Shown: positions 1 to 9,853, counted from the stretch's first letter. The stretch is DNA of 45,872 bases from Verrucomicrobiota bacterium (GCA_037139415.1 JBAXGN010000042.1:1-45872); one strand, 5' to 3'. Notes: generated from the sequence alone by a model not told the origin. Made by a program: numbers and translations.

Positions 1-3000
1 CGGTTGCGTCACAATCGTCAACGTATCCGGTACCTGGATCACCAACCGCGCCACCGCACTGGTCACCGATCCCATGAAGTTGGCGGCGACAACAACATAA
101 GAACCAGAATCAGAAGCTAGGAGATTGAAGATAGAATAGGAGGAATTGGTCGCGGCCAGGATGGCCGCGCCACCTTTGTACCATTGATAGGTGGGGACCG
201 GCTGTCCCACGGCGGTCACTTGGAACGTCGCCGTGTCTCCTGGCGCGTTGGTCTGGCTTTGCGGTTGGGTCAGAATGACGGGCCGGTCAGCGATAGTCAG
301 CACCGCCACCGCGCTGGTAATGGAACCGCCCGAGTTCTGGAGTACGACGGCATAGCTGCCAGCGTCGCTTGATTGCAAATTGAAAATTGTAAATTGCAAA
401 TTGGTAGCCCCACTGATGACTGATAACTGATTACTGTTTACTGATTTATACCACTGGTACGTGGGCGTTGGCAACCCGGTCCCGCTGACGGTAAAGCTGG
501 CGGTGGTGCCCACGCCGTTCGTGCGGCTCTGTGGTTGGGTGGTGATGGCCGGGGGATTGATCACGGTCTGCACCACTAACACCGCCACGGCACTGGTTAC
601 CGAGCCAAAGCTGTTGGCAATCACCACTCGGTAATACCCCGCATCGCCCAATTTGAGATTTGAGATTTGAAATATGAAATTGGTTGCGCCACTGATGACT
701 GATAACTGATTACTGTTCACTAATCTAAACCACTGATATGCAAGCGGAGCCGTGCCGCCAGCCTGCACAGTGAAGCTTGCGTTGCCGCCCACCAGGTTGG
801 TCTGACTTTGCGGCTGGGTAAAGATCAGCGGGGCCGAGGTTTGAATCACCGTCAAAGTCGCCACCGCACTGGTCACGACTCCGTAGGCATTACTGATCAC
901 CACTTGGTAGTTGCCCGCGTCGCTTATTCCGCAATCCGCAATCTGCAATCCGAAATTAGTTGCTCCACTGATGACTGTTAACTGATTACTGTTCACTGTC
1001 TTATACCACTGGTAACCTAACGGCTGCGCTCCATTGGCCGTGACACTTAGGGATACCGTGTCCCCAGCCACGACGGTCTGGCTTTGCGGTTGGCTGGTGA
1101 TGTAAGGCGGATCGGTGGTAAGCACCGTCAAGGTCGCCACCAGGCTGGTCGTACTCCCCGAGGCATTCGTGACCACCACCGTATAATTACCTGCTTGGGC
1201 ACCTTGGACATTGGCCAGAGTCAACGGGGCATTGGTGGCACCCGATAACGGGCTGCCGTTAAACCGCCATTGGTAGAACAGCGGTTGTGCTCCGGTGACG
1301 CCCACCGCAAACGTGGCGCTGCCGCCGGTATTAACGGTCTGCGACTGCGGATGAGTGGTGATGAACGGTGGGGTGATCGTCTCAATGTCCAGGCTCCAGC
1401 CCTCGGCAATATAGCCGCTGTCACCGGCAGAGCTATCCAATACATACAGCAACCAGTCACCATTCGGGTCCTGTCCTTTCAGGGTTGCGAGTGTGGTCGC
1501 GTAGGGGGCGGCGGGTGCCGGGGTGGTTAACGAACCTGTGGTGGCCGCCGTGGGTTTATAGGTTCCGGAGACCGGAGAACCCGACACTGTACTGACGGCC
1601 AAGTCATCGAAGGTTAAATTGACCTGGTTCGCCCCGCCATTGCCGGCAGCCGACATCAAAAGCACCTTTTGCCCGATGGGCGATACCAGCAACACCCGCA
1701 CGTCCGACATGTACGTGTGCGTGAATTTGCGCAGCGTGACTTTTACCCGCTGAATTTGGTTAGCCATACCGCTAACGTTGATGGTGGCGGGATATGGACT
1801 GGCAGGCGCATTGTCGTTGATCGCAATCTGCGCACTATTGGTGAATTGCCCGTTGACCAACCCGGCGGAGACATAGAGTGTGGCCACCGCGCTGGTAGTG
1901 GAACCATAGGCGTTGGTCAGCACAATCCAATATTTGCCTTGATCCGTTTTCTGTACGTTGGGAACACTCAGGTTGGTGCTGGAAGCCCATGGCAGTATGG
2001 CACCATCCTTATACCATTGGCAGGTGATGGGGGCGGTACCGTCGGCGACCACGGAGAAACTGGCACCGGCACCCGCTGCATTCGACACACTCTGTGGCTG
2101 GCTGAGAAACACCGGCGGCGACAGCACCGCAACCGTGGCTACCGCACTGGTCACAGACGCATACGCATTGGTCACCACCACATAAAAGTTGCCAGCCTGG
2201 GAACTTTGCAGGTTGCCAAACGGCAAAGTGGCACTATTGGCACCCAACAGCGCCGCGCCATCTTTATACCATTGGAAGTACAGGGGAGTCGAACCACTGA
2301 CGCGCACCATCAGGCTGGTGACGGAACCGAACAACGCCGTAAAGCCTTGCGGGTCCTGCTTGATGCTGGCCGGGTCCACGATGGTCAACGTGGCCATCGC
2401 GCTGGTAGCGGAGCCTAGATAATTGCTGACGATCACATAATAACTGCCCTCATCCAGCCGTTGAACATTCGTGAGCTGCAATGAATTGCTGGTCGCGCCG
2501 GATATCATGTTAAAATCTTTGTACCATTGGAAAGACAGCGGGGCGGCCCCGGACACCGTCACACCAAAACTTGCCGTGGCGCCAAAAAGCTTGGTCTGGC
2601 TTTGCGGCTGGGTCGTAATCCCCGGGGGATACGCCAGCGTCAAGGTGGCCACCTGGCTGGTCGCCATCCCGTAGGCGTTGCTCACGATGCAATAATAGTT
2701 GCCCGCATCGGCCGCTTGAACACTGGCAAGTGTGAATTGACTGGCTGTGGCGGAAGGCATCGGGATGCCACCATGCAACCACTGATAATACAATGGCAAT
2801 GTGCCGGAAGCCATTACACTAAATCGTGCCGCACCACCTACCGTTGCCACCTGATTGGTGGGTTGAATGGATAGGGTAGGGGGCAATAAAACGGTCAACC
2901 CGGCCACCGCACTGGTAGTGCTGCCATACGCATTGCTAACCACCACACTGTAGTTGCCTGCGTTGGCACCTTGGATGCTGTTGAATGTCAGCGTGCTATT

Positions 3001-6000
3001 TGTCGCCAAACTGAGATTGGTGCCATTAAACCGCCACTGGTAATAAATGGGGGCAGTCCCTGTGACATTCACACTGAAACTGACGGATGTTCCCGCCAAG
3101 TTAGTCTGACTTTGTGGTGGCATGGTGACATTGGGTGGATAGAGCAATGTCAAGGTGGCCACTGTACTGGTGATTGATCCGTAAGCATTCGTCACCACCA
3201 CATCATAATTACCAGCATTCGCTCCCTGAATTGTGCTCAGCGTCAATGTGCCGCTGGTGGCTCCGTTCAAATTGGCTCCATTGAAGCGCCATTGATAGAA
3301 AAACGGCATGGTGCCCGAAGCGGTCACACCAAAATTTGCCGTGCTTCCTAAGGTATTCGTTAGACTTAGCGGTTGTACAGTAATGCTTGGTGGAATCACC
3401 ACCGTCAGTGTTCCCACCAGACTGGTGACCGACCCGTAATAATTGGTTGCCACAACGTAATAGTTACCCGATTGAGCCGGTTGCGCGTTGTTGAAGGCCA
3501 ACGTGCTATTAGTAGCATTAGGAACCGCCATGCCGTTTTGATACCACTGATACCAGAGTCCCGCCCCGGACACTACGACGTTCAGAATGGCGTTACCGCC
3601 AGCCATGATGTCCTGATTAGCCAGCGGTGTGATACTGGCGGGAGCGGGAGTCAGTACCAGCACCATGCCATCCAGGCCGCCTTGGTTATTCAGGGTGAAA
3701 GGTCCGGCCGTTCCAGTGCCTGCAAAGGACCCGCCAGCCGCAATATCGCCGCCCAAGCCAAGCGCCACGGTGCCAAACTGGCCGACAGGTGAACTGGTCA
3801 CGAGGCGGGACCACAACCCCTTGCCGTTACCATCGAATTTGATCAGGTAGGCATTACGACCGCTGGGAGAAAAATTAAACCCGCCGCCCGTGCCGCCCAC
3901 ATCCACGTCACCGCCCACCAGCACGTTGCCGAATTGATCCACCGCCAAGGCGCTGATATCATCCGTCCCAGGTCCACCTACTTGCTGTGCCCAAATCCCG
4001 TTGCCGTTCGTATCGCATTTCATTACAAAACCATCTGATGGCCCTGCGCCCGTCAAACCAAAGGTGCTGTTTACGAAGTAGCCCCCCACGAAGATATTCC
4101 CCTGGTGGTCCAGCGCCAAGTTGCGTCCACGGGCATCGCCGGAACTGGTCAAGCTCTTAGCCCATACTGCCGTGCCGGTACTATCGAGTTTGGTCAAAAA
4201 GGTATTCTCGTGGCCGCTGTTGCCAGAGGAGACCTGAATGCCGCCAATGTTTCCCCCATCGCCCATGACGCCCACGACGAAGACGGCATTATTGGTATCC
4301 ACTGCCACGCACTGCCCAAATAGCCCCTGGCTGCTGGGACTGGGCGTACCTCGCTGCTGCCAGCGGAAGTTGCCGTTTGCATCGTATTTTACTACGAACA
4401 GGTTGTTCCCGCCGGTGCTGCCGGACAGCAGGACAGCCGGTGCCCCATCAAATTGCGCGTCAGCACTATAATAGCCGCTGAAGATGACCGCATCCGTCGA
4501 ATCCACCGCGACGCTCACCCCTTCGTCTCCGCTGCTGGTGCTGAACTCACGCCGAGCCCAAAGCGCAATGCCGGCGGGGTTGTATTTCACCACGAAGCAG
4601 TTCCGGCCACCGGTATGGGGCAGTGAAACCGTTCCGAAGGAAATTGTGTCGGTCGTGGACCCGGGCAGGTAAACGTTGCCGGCGCTATCCACTGCAATCT
4701 GGATGCCCCAATCATCCGTGCCGACGCCACCGGCACTTCGAGCCCAGAGCAGGTTTCCCGCGCGATCGTACTTGGCTAGGAACAAATCCCGATCACCCAC
4801 GCTGGTCAAAACATAGCCGCCGAGAGTCAGCGTATTGTAATAGTAACCCGCCACGTAGAGATTCCCGGACGCATCGTAAACCATCGCGTTGACAGCTTCT
4901 GCTCCGGCAGTGCCATAGGTTTTGAACCAGCCGTAGTTGGGCGAGTACTCCACGCCCAACCCCGCCACAATGCTGGTGACCGCGCCGTAATAATTGGTTG
5001 CCACAACGTAATAGTTGCCTGATTGAGCCGGTTGCGCGTTGTTGAAGACCAACGTGCTATTGGTAGCATTAGGAACCGCCATGCCGTTTTGATACCACTG
5101 ATACCAAAGTCCTGCCCCAGACATCCCAGCATTCAGAGTGGCGTTGCCGCCCGCTAAGATGCCCTGATTGGCTAGGGGCACAGTGATGGTTGGTGCCGGT
5201 GTCAGCACCAGCACCATCCCGTCCTGACTGCCCACGTTATTCATGGTAAACGTCCCCGAAGTGGCGGTGCCCGCAAATGAACCGCCCGCCGCCAGATCGC
5301 CATTCCCGGAGTACGCCACGCTGTAAAATGTGCCCACCGGCGAACTGGTGACGAGACGAGACCACAACCCACGGCCACTGGCATCCAATTTAAGCAAAAA
5401 GGCATTACGCCCGTTGGGTGAGAAACTGAATCCGCCGCCCGTGCCGCCGTTATCAATGGTCCCGCCCACCAACACGTTTCCGAATTGATCCACCGCCAGA
5501 CTGTTAACGCCGTCATCTCCCGGCCCCCCCACGGTCTGTGCCCAGAGAACGTTGCCGCTGCTATCGCATTTCAATACATACCCATCTGCCACTCCGCCAC
5601 AGGTTAGCGAGAATCCTCCCAAAGTGGTATTGTCCAGGTAGGTGCCTCCAAGGAAGATATTGCCTTGCCGGTCCAACGCCAGGCTGCGACCGAGGGCATC
5701 ACCGGAACTGGCCAAACTCCGAGCCCACACCGCATTGCCGTCGCTGTCGAACTTGGCCAAGAACATATTCGCGTGGCCGTTGTTATCGGAAGCCACCTGA
5801 ATGCCCCCGAAGTTCCCTCCATTACCCATGCTACCCACCACGAAGGCGGCATTATTCGAATCCACCGCCACACTCTGCCCATACGGGCTGCCGGTACCGC
5901 TCTGCTGCCAGAGGAAGTTGCCATTGGAGTCATATTTCACCAGGAACATGTTGTCCGCGGTGCCGGCGGTCAGGACGGACGGAGCGCCGTCAAATTGCAC

Positions 6001-6360
6001 GTTGGCATCGTAGTAGCCCGTAAAGAGAACCGCGCCAGTGGAATCGACGGCCACGCCTCCGCCATAGTCGGTGGCGCTGCTGGCCCCGCGCCGGACCCAC
6101 TGGAAGTTGCCGTTGGCATCATATTTCACCAGGAAGCAGTCCTGGCCGCCGACAGCGGTTAGTGTAGCGGTTCCGAAGGAAATCGTGCCATTGTAATTGC
6201 CGGGTAAATAAATGTTTCCGGCGTTATCCGTGGCCACCTGAAGGCCCCAGTTATCCGTGCCGCCGCTGCCGGCGCTCCGGGCCCACAGGAGGTTGCCCGC
6301 GCGATCATATTTGGCCACGAACAAGTCTTGCCCGCCCGCACTAGAAAAAACATTGGTACC
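1..6360 (-). CDS. Giant Ig-like/SBBP repeat protein, continuation after frameshift (partial)
   Basis: This frame stays open from the frameshift at 6359-6361 to the left window edge, about 2,120 codons, and is one protein with the preceding entry. In coding order it holds the rest of propeller block 2, an Ig-like domain, propeller block 3 (from about 4953), then about six Ig-like domains. A P-domain-like segment follows (about 1850 down to 1395; proprotein-convertase/choice-of-anchor type with a GQDPNGDWLLYV motif), then at least five more Ig-like domains. Each Ig domain shows the usual Q-W-Y/R and D-A-G-x-Y pattern. Three consecutive domains (about 1000 down to 370) carry heptamer-derived insertions described separately. 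No catalytic domain is visible; an adhesive or matrix role is likely but inferred. The C-terminus and any anchor lie outside the window. Confidence 0.8.
370..447 (-). repeat. Composite heptamer repeat inside Ig domain, copy 1
   Basis: On the minus strand two short heptamer arrays follow each other. The first is of AGTNATC type (about 445 to 412); the second is of TTGCAAT/TTTCAAT type (about 403 to 371). They are separated by about 8 bases encoding G-A-T-N. The first array encodes an S-V-N-S-N-Q-L-S-V-I-S loop not found in the other Ig domains of this protein; the second encodes the following strand. Confidence 0.75.
650..722 (-). repeat. Composite heptamer repeat inside Ig domain, copy 2
   Basis: Same two-part arrangement as the copy at 370-447. 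An AGTNATC-type array (about 722 to 691) is followed by a TCTCAAA/TTTCAAA-type heptamer array (about 688 to 650). The frame remains open and the domain keeps its DAGYY motif. Confidence 0.75.
925..998 (-). repeat. Composite heptamer repeat inside Ig domain, copy 3
   Basis: An AGTNATC-type array (about 998 to 967) is followed by a TTGCGGA/TTGCAGA array (about 956 to 925), encoding a D-C-G-I-S stretch in place of the usual strand. The second array is the same heptamer family as the intergenic copy at 9269-9301. Confidence 0.75.
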
Positions 6361-8056
6361 CAAGACCAAGGGTATTGTTGTAAGTGCCGGCCACGATCAG
6401 GTTGCCAGCAGTATCATACGTCATGGAAACGACGCGCTCGTCGCCCGGAGTGCCGTAGGTCTTGAACCAGCCGTAGTTGGGCGAATATTCGACACTAAGC
6501 GTCGCCACTGCGCTGGTGACCGCGCCGTAATAATTGGTTGCCACAACGCAATAGTTGCCTGATTGAGCCGGTTGCGCGTTGTTGAAGACCAACGTGCTAT
6601 TGGTGGCGTTGGTAATGGCCGCACCGTTGCCGAACCACTGATATGAAAGGCCAGAGCCGCTGATCCCGGCGTTAAACGTCGCATTGCCCCCCGCCAGGAT
6701 GCCCTGGTTGGCGAGTTGGTTGGTGATGGCGGGAGCGGGCGTTAGGACCACAACCATACCATCCTGTCCCCCTTGGTTGTTCAGGGTGAACGGTCCAGCC
6801 GCTCCCGTGCCATTAAAGTAACCGCCCGCTGCCACATCACCGTCCAAACCCAGTGCCGCCGCGAGGAATACGCCCACGGGTGAACTGGTGACGAGGCGAG
6901 CCCAGAGACCGTTGCCGTTGCCATCAAACTTGAGCAGGAAGGCATTAGCCCCACTGGGAGAAAAGTTAAACCCACCACCGCCGGACGCGGCGTCCACGGC
7001 CCCACCCACCAGCACGTTGCCAAATTGATCCACGGCCAAGGCCGTGACACTGTCATTCCCCGGGCCAGCCACGCGCTGGGCCCAAATCCCGTTGCCGTTC
7101 GCATCGCATTTCAACACATAACCATCCGAGTTTCCGGCCGCTGGCAGAGCAAAACCGGCCAAGGTGGTGTTGTTTATGTAATAGCCCCCTACGAAGATAT
7201 TCCCCTGGCGATCCAGCGCGATGTTGCGCGCCAAGCCACCGCCGGAACTGCTTAAGCTCTTAGCCCAAACCGCATTGCCGGTGCTGTCCAGCTTGGCCAA
7301 GAAAGGGTTCATATTGCCGTTGTTGCCAGAGGCGAACTGGATACCGCCAATGTTGCCCCCGTCGCCCATAGCGCCCACGACGAAGACCGAGTTATTGGTA
7401 TCCACGGCCACGCACTGGCCGAACAAAGCCTGGCTGGTGGGACTAGGGGTTCCGCGCTGTTGCCAGACGAAGTTGCCGCTGGCATCATATTTCACCACGA
7501 ACAGATTATTCCCGCCCGTGCTGCCGGACCGCAGGACAGCCGGCGCCCCGTCAAATTGCGCGTCGGCATTATACATACCACTGAAAATGACCGCATCCGT
7601 CGAATCCACTGTGACACCCACCGCTGCGTCGTTACTGCTGGAACTGGACTCATGGCGCGCCCAGAGGGCAATGCCGGAAGAGTTGTACTTCACCACGAAG
7701 CAATTTGCCCCGCCACTATGGGGCAGCGAAACGGTGCCAAAGGAAATCGTGTCGGTCGCGAAGCCGGGCAGGTAAACGTTGCCCGCTCTGTCCACGGCAA
7801 TCTGGATGCCCCAGTCATCCGTGCCAGCGCCACCTGCGCTTCGGGCCCAGAGGAGGTTTCCGGCACGATCATACTTGGCCAGGAACAAATCCCGGTCCCC
7901 CACGCTGGTCAAAACGTACGAGCCCAGAGTCAGCGTGTTGTAATAGTGGCCCGCTACGTAGAGATTTCCGGCCGCATCGTAAACCATCGCGTTGACCGCT
8001 TCTGCTCCGGCGGTGCCATAAGTTTTGAACCAGCCGTAGTTGGGCGAATACTCCAC
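3400..8056 (-). repeat. Three tandem 1.55-kb modules (propeller plus Ig-like domain)
   Basis: The codons for the E-Y-S-P-N-Y-G-W-F motif occur at about 8056, 6493 and 4953, giving unit lengths of 1563 and 1540 bases (1539 without the extra frameshift base). Each unit runs through the same succession of SBBP-type repeats and ends with an Ig-like domain carrying a LANQ(G/D)I motif. DNA similarity is high along whole stretches, so the units look like fairly recent internal duplications. They can be used to locate the frameshift in the middle unit. Confidence 0.85.
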
Positions 8057-8419
8057 GCCGAGGGTGACCACCGCGCTGGTGACGCTGCCGGAGGCGTTGG
8101 CGACAATCACTTGATAATTGCCGGCATTGGGGGCCAGGGCATTGGAGATGATCAGGCTGGGGTTGGTGGCCGCAGGCAGGTTCAAACCGTTCAACAGCCA
8201 TTGGTAGGTGATGGGGTTGGAGCCGGAAGCCGTTACCTTGCTCGTCACGTTCCCACCCGCCAGAACGGTTTGACTGGGCGTGAGGCTGGTAATCGTCGGT
8301 GCGGCCTGGAGTTTGGGCGTGGCCAGAGAGGCGAGATAGAGCAGGACGCCAAAGGTTCTCAAAGCAGTGATCGGTGTAGCCGCAAAAAGGCTCAAAAGGC
8401 GCATAATAAAAGTTTTCAT
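6341..8419 (-). CDS. Giant Ig-like/SBBP repeat protein, N-terminal part
   Basis: Secreted or surface protein of unknown binding role. I start it at the ATG at 8417-8419 (MKTFIMRLL), because a hydrophobic signal peptide follows and ends at a QAA-type cleavage site; the open frame continues upstream to 8836 but that stretch is low-quality and overlaps another ORF. After the signal come one Ig-like domain, a beta-propeller block of SBBP-type repeats (recurring AKYD..GN..WA and GN..VAG motifs), a second Ig-like domain, and the beginning of a second propeller block that starts with the EYSPNYGWF motif. The frame hits a TAG at 6341-6343 within that block, just after a GGG run at 6359-6361. Removing one G restores a frame that aligns without gaps to the sister modules, so the stop looks like a frameshift, not a natural end. 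There is no clear Shine-Dalgarno sequence. Confidence 0.8.
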   Translation of the reverse strand: MKTFIMRLLSLFAATPITALRTFGVLLYLASLATPKLQAAPTITSLTPSQTVLAGGNVTSKVTASGSNPITYQWLLNGLNLPAATNPSLIISNALAPNAGNYQVIVANASGSVTSAVVTLGVEYSPNYGWFKTYGTAGAEAVNAMVYDAAGNLYVAGHYYNTLTLGSYVLTSVGDRDLFLAKYDRAGNLLWARSAGGAGTDDWGIQIAVDRAGNVYLPGFATDTISFGTVSLPHSGGANCFVVKYNSSGIALWARHESSSSSNDAAVGVTVDSTDAVIFSGMYNADAQFDGAPAVLRSGSTGGNNLFVVKYDASGNFVWQQRGTPSPTSQALFGQCVAVDTNNSVFVVGAMGDGGNIGGIQFASGNNGNMNPFLAKLDSTGNAVWAKSLSSSGGGLARNIALDRQGNIFVGGYYINNTTLAGFALPAAGNSDGYVLKCDANGNGIWAQRVAGPGNDSVTALAVDQFGNVLVGGAVDAASGGGGFNFSPSGANAFLLKFDGNGNGLWARLVTSSPVGVFLAAALGLDGDVAAGGYFNGTGAAGPFTLNNQGGQDGMVVVLTPAPAITNQLANQGILAGGNATFNAGISGSGLSYQWFGNGAAITNATNSTLVFNNAQPAQSGNYCVVATNYYGAVTSAVATLSVEYSPNYGWFKTYGTPGDERVVSMTYDTAGNLIVAGTYNNTLGLGYQCFF

Positions 8420-8435
8420 GTTTTGGCGTGGCTTT

Positions 8436-8873
8436 TTAGGGGGCGTCGTTGAGAGTGGGGACACTGGAAGCGAGTTGCAGGCGGAAGATGCCTTGTACCA
8501 ACAAGACATTCCGATGCAGCCCAGTGATGGTTTTCCGATAAATACCGCCGAAAATGTCATCCCCATACCCGGCCAGGGCCAGGCCGTCGGGATCGGTAGC
8601 GCTAAATTGAACCTGAATGGCCCAGTTAATGGTGGAATACTCGACGCCGGCCGGCAGCTTGGTTGCGTAGAGGGCATCCCAGTTGTCATGCTTGGGATGG
8701 TAACGGTGTTTGAAGGTACCCGCATTGGCGCGCCAAACGAGGAAAAACAAGAACCCGGCGGGGGACAAACCCGCTGAACCTGGCACTTGAGTATCGTGTG
8801 CCCCATTGGGCTTCTCTCGGTAACGCATAAACTCACGGGCTGGGGTGGACTCCGACCCCGGCACAGAATGCAA
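8436..8873 (-). pseudogene. Orphan C-terminal domain of a verrucomicrobial secreted protein
   Basis: An open frame of 145 codons from a TTG at 8873 (an ATG is available at 8828). Its last 90 or so residues match, from memory, the conserved C-terminal domain of large secreted proteins in this phylum: an HRYHPKHDN motif, then FSATDPDG, GYGDDIFGG and TITGLHRN. In those proteins the domain ends a far longer polypeptide. Here the preceding residues look unrelated, so this is either a truncated remnant of a deleted upstream gene or a stand-alone domain. It ends 16 bases before the ATG of the giant gene, in the same direction. I favour a remnant, but codons across the conserved part are intact. Confidence 0.5.
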
Positions 8874-9180
8874 CTATCTAATCAGTAATGATAATTGTCA
8901 ACATTAACTTTTAGAATTATTAAGCACGATCCGCAAAGTGGTCATTGCAAAAATCAGGTCGTTCATCGTTGGATGCTATTTCTGCCATTGGTGCCGATTG
9001 CGGTTGGCACCCAAGGAAATTCCCAAATGAATCCGGGAAGTTTTTTTTCAAGCAAATGGGAAACCGGACAAGCCATAAAAATTGGGAACAAATTCCTTTT
9101 GCAGAAATATAAACCGGCAGAAAGATGATGCGATGGAGATAGGATCTGGAAGTCAGAAACTTGAATTTGGAGTTACCAGC

Positions 9181-9207
9181 CATCCGTGTCCTCAGTGTCA
9201 TCCGTGG
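9181..9207. repeat. ATCCGTG direct repeat
   Basis: CATCCGTG occurs at 9181-9188 and again at 9199-9206, 18 bases apart. Read on the minus strand it is a CACGGAT-type repeat, a motif I recall as widely dispersed in bacterial genomes rich in small repeats. Nothing shows it to be functional. Confidence 0.4.
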
Positions 9208-9268
9208 TCAATTTCAGTTCCCATTTTTATGCCAGCTAATTTTTCTGCCATGTTGGGTATTTTGGATT

Positions 9269-9339
9269 CATTCCGCACTCCGCATTCCGCATTCCGAAAT
9301 CAAGGGTTCCCTGTGGCTGATTACTGTTCACTGATGACT
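9269..9339 (-). repeat. Intergenic composite heptamer repeat
   Basis: On the minus strand an AGTNATC/AGTGAAC array (9339 to about 9316) is followed, after about 15 bases, by a GCGGAAT-type array (about 9301 to 9270). Both heptamer families, and their order and orientation, match the copy inside the Ig domain at 925-998. Confidence 0.75.
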
Positions 9340-9550
9340 CTTCCCCCTCCGAATTTATTCCCTCCCGGAGGGAACCCCCTTTCCCGTTTCTCCCTTATCC
9401 TGTCGCCCGTGGGTCATCACGGACCGCGCGTTTGCAGTCCGCCAGACACCGTGTGTCGCGACCCGAACCATTCCTATTCCCCAGTCCCCACTTTGTGTTC
9501 TCGACCCTTTTAATGGGATAATAACCTGATGAAGATCCGGTAGCTCAAGG

Positions 9551-9853
9551 TTAGTCATCAACCGGCCCAAAAATTCTCGCGCTGTAAAAACCGTTCTCAA
9601 AAAATTCGACCAGGCAATATTCTTGTTCCGACTTTTTCGGTCCATCCCAGGTGTCCCATACGTATGTAATTTTTTCGCGTTTGGTCGGTTGGTATTTGAT
9701 CGTTCTGTATGACGTGACCTTCCCTTTGGACCAAGAACGAATGGTGTCGGGGGAAGCAATGGAGATGCTTACCCAATCTGCGGGGTGAACCCGCTGATGA
9801 TTTGATGATTCAGGGCTCACCGGTTGGATGAGATTAAGGGATAAGGGTCGCAT
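9551..9853 (-). CDS. Small protein resembling the N-terminus of RNA polymerase beta' (RpoC)
   Basis: About 100 codons from the ATG at 9853; the frame also allows a TTG start at 9931. The segment VSISIASPDTIRSWSKG, then T-I-x-Y, then after an insertion of some 25 residues the block ARIFGPV, follows the first 60 or so residues of bacterial RpoC in order. In Escherichia coli the matching blocks read ASPDMIRSWSFGEV and ARIFGPVKD. The protein stops right after GPVDD, where genuine RpoC continues into its zinc finger (CxCGK). No rpoB, rpoC or ribosomal protein gene lies nearby. It cannot be a working polymerase subunit. It may be a decayed rpoC paralogue fragment or a small protein that binds where the beta' N-terminus does. 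The motif match is strong; expression and function are unknown. Confidence 0.55.
   Translation of the reverse strand: MRPLSLNLIQPVSPESSNHQRVHPADWVSISIASPDTIRSWSKGKVTSYRTIKYQPTKREKITYVWDTWDGPKKSEQEYCLVEFFENGFYSARIFGPVDD

Larger units (their letters stand above)
8874..9550. other. Repeat-rich spacer without a convincing gene
   Basis: Short open frames here have no recognisable motif. The stretch contains an ATCCGTG direct repeat (9181-9207), a composite heptamer repeat (9269-9339) and a small perfect hairpin at 9358-9374 (TTCCCTC, loop CCG, GAGGGAA). The hairpin lies about 180 bases beyond the stop of the RpoC-like ORF and has no T-run, so I do not call it a terminator. Confidence 0.6.

Noticed and set aside
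370-998. CRISPR-like array
   Set aside because: The repeat units are 7 bases and lie within an open frame; there are no regular 25-40 base repeats with unique spacers and no cas genes.
7460-8452. Long plus-strand ORFs opposite the giant Ig/propeller gene
   Set aside because: They are reverse-frame shadows of the repeat modules; similar shadow ORFs recur in each module, and none shows a domain.
8895-9201. Short ORFs on both strands in the spacer
   Set aside because: No motif, atypical composition, and overlap with repeat sequences; nothing supports translation.
9358-9374. Terminator hairpin for the RpoC-like ORF
   Set aside because: A stem of 7 with a 3-base loop, but no T-run and too far from the stop codon.
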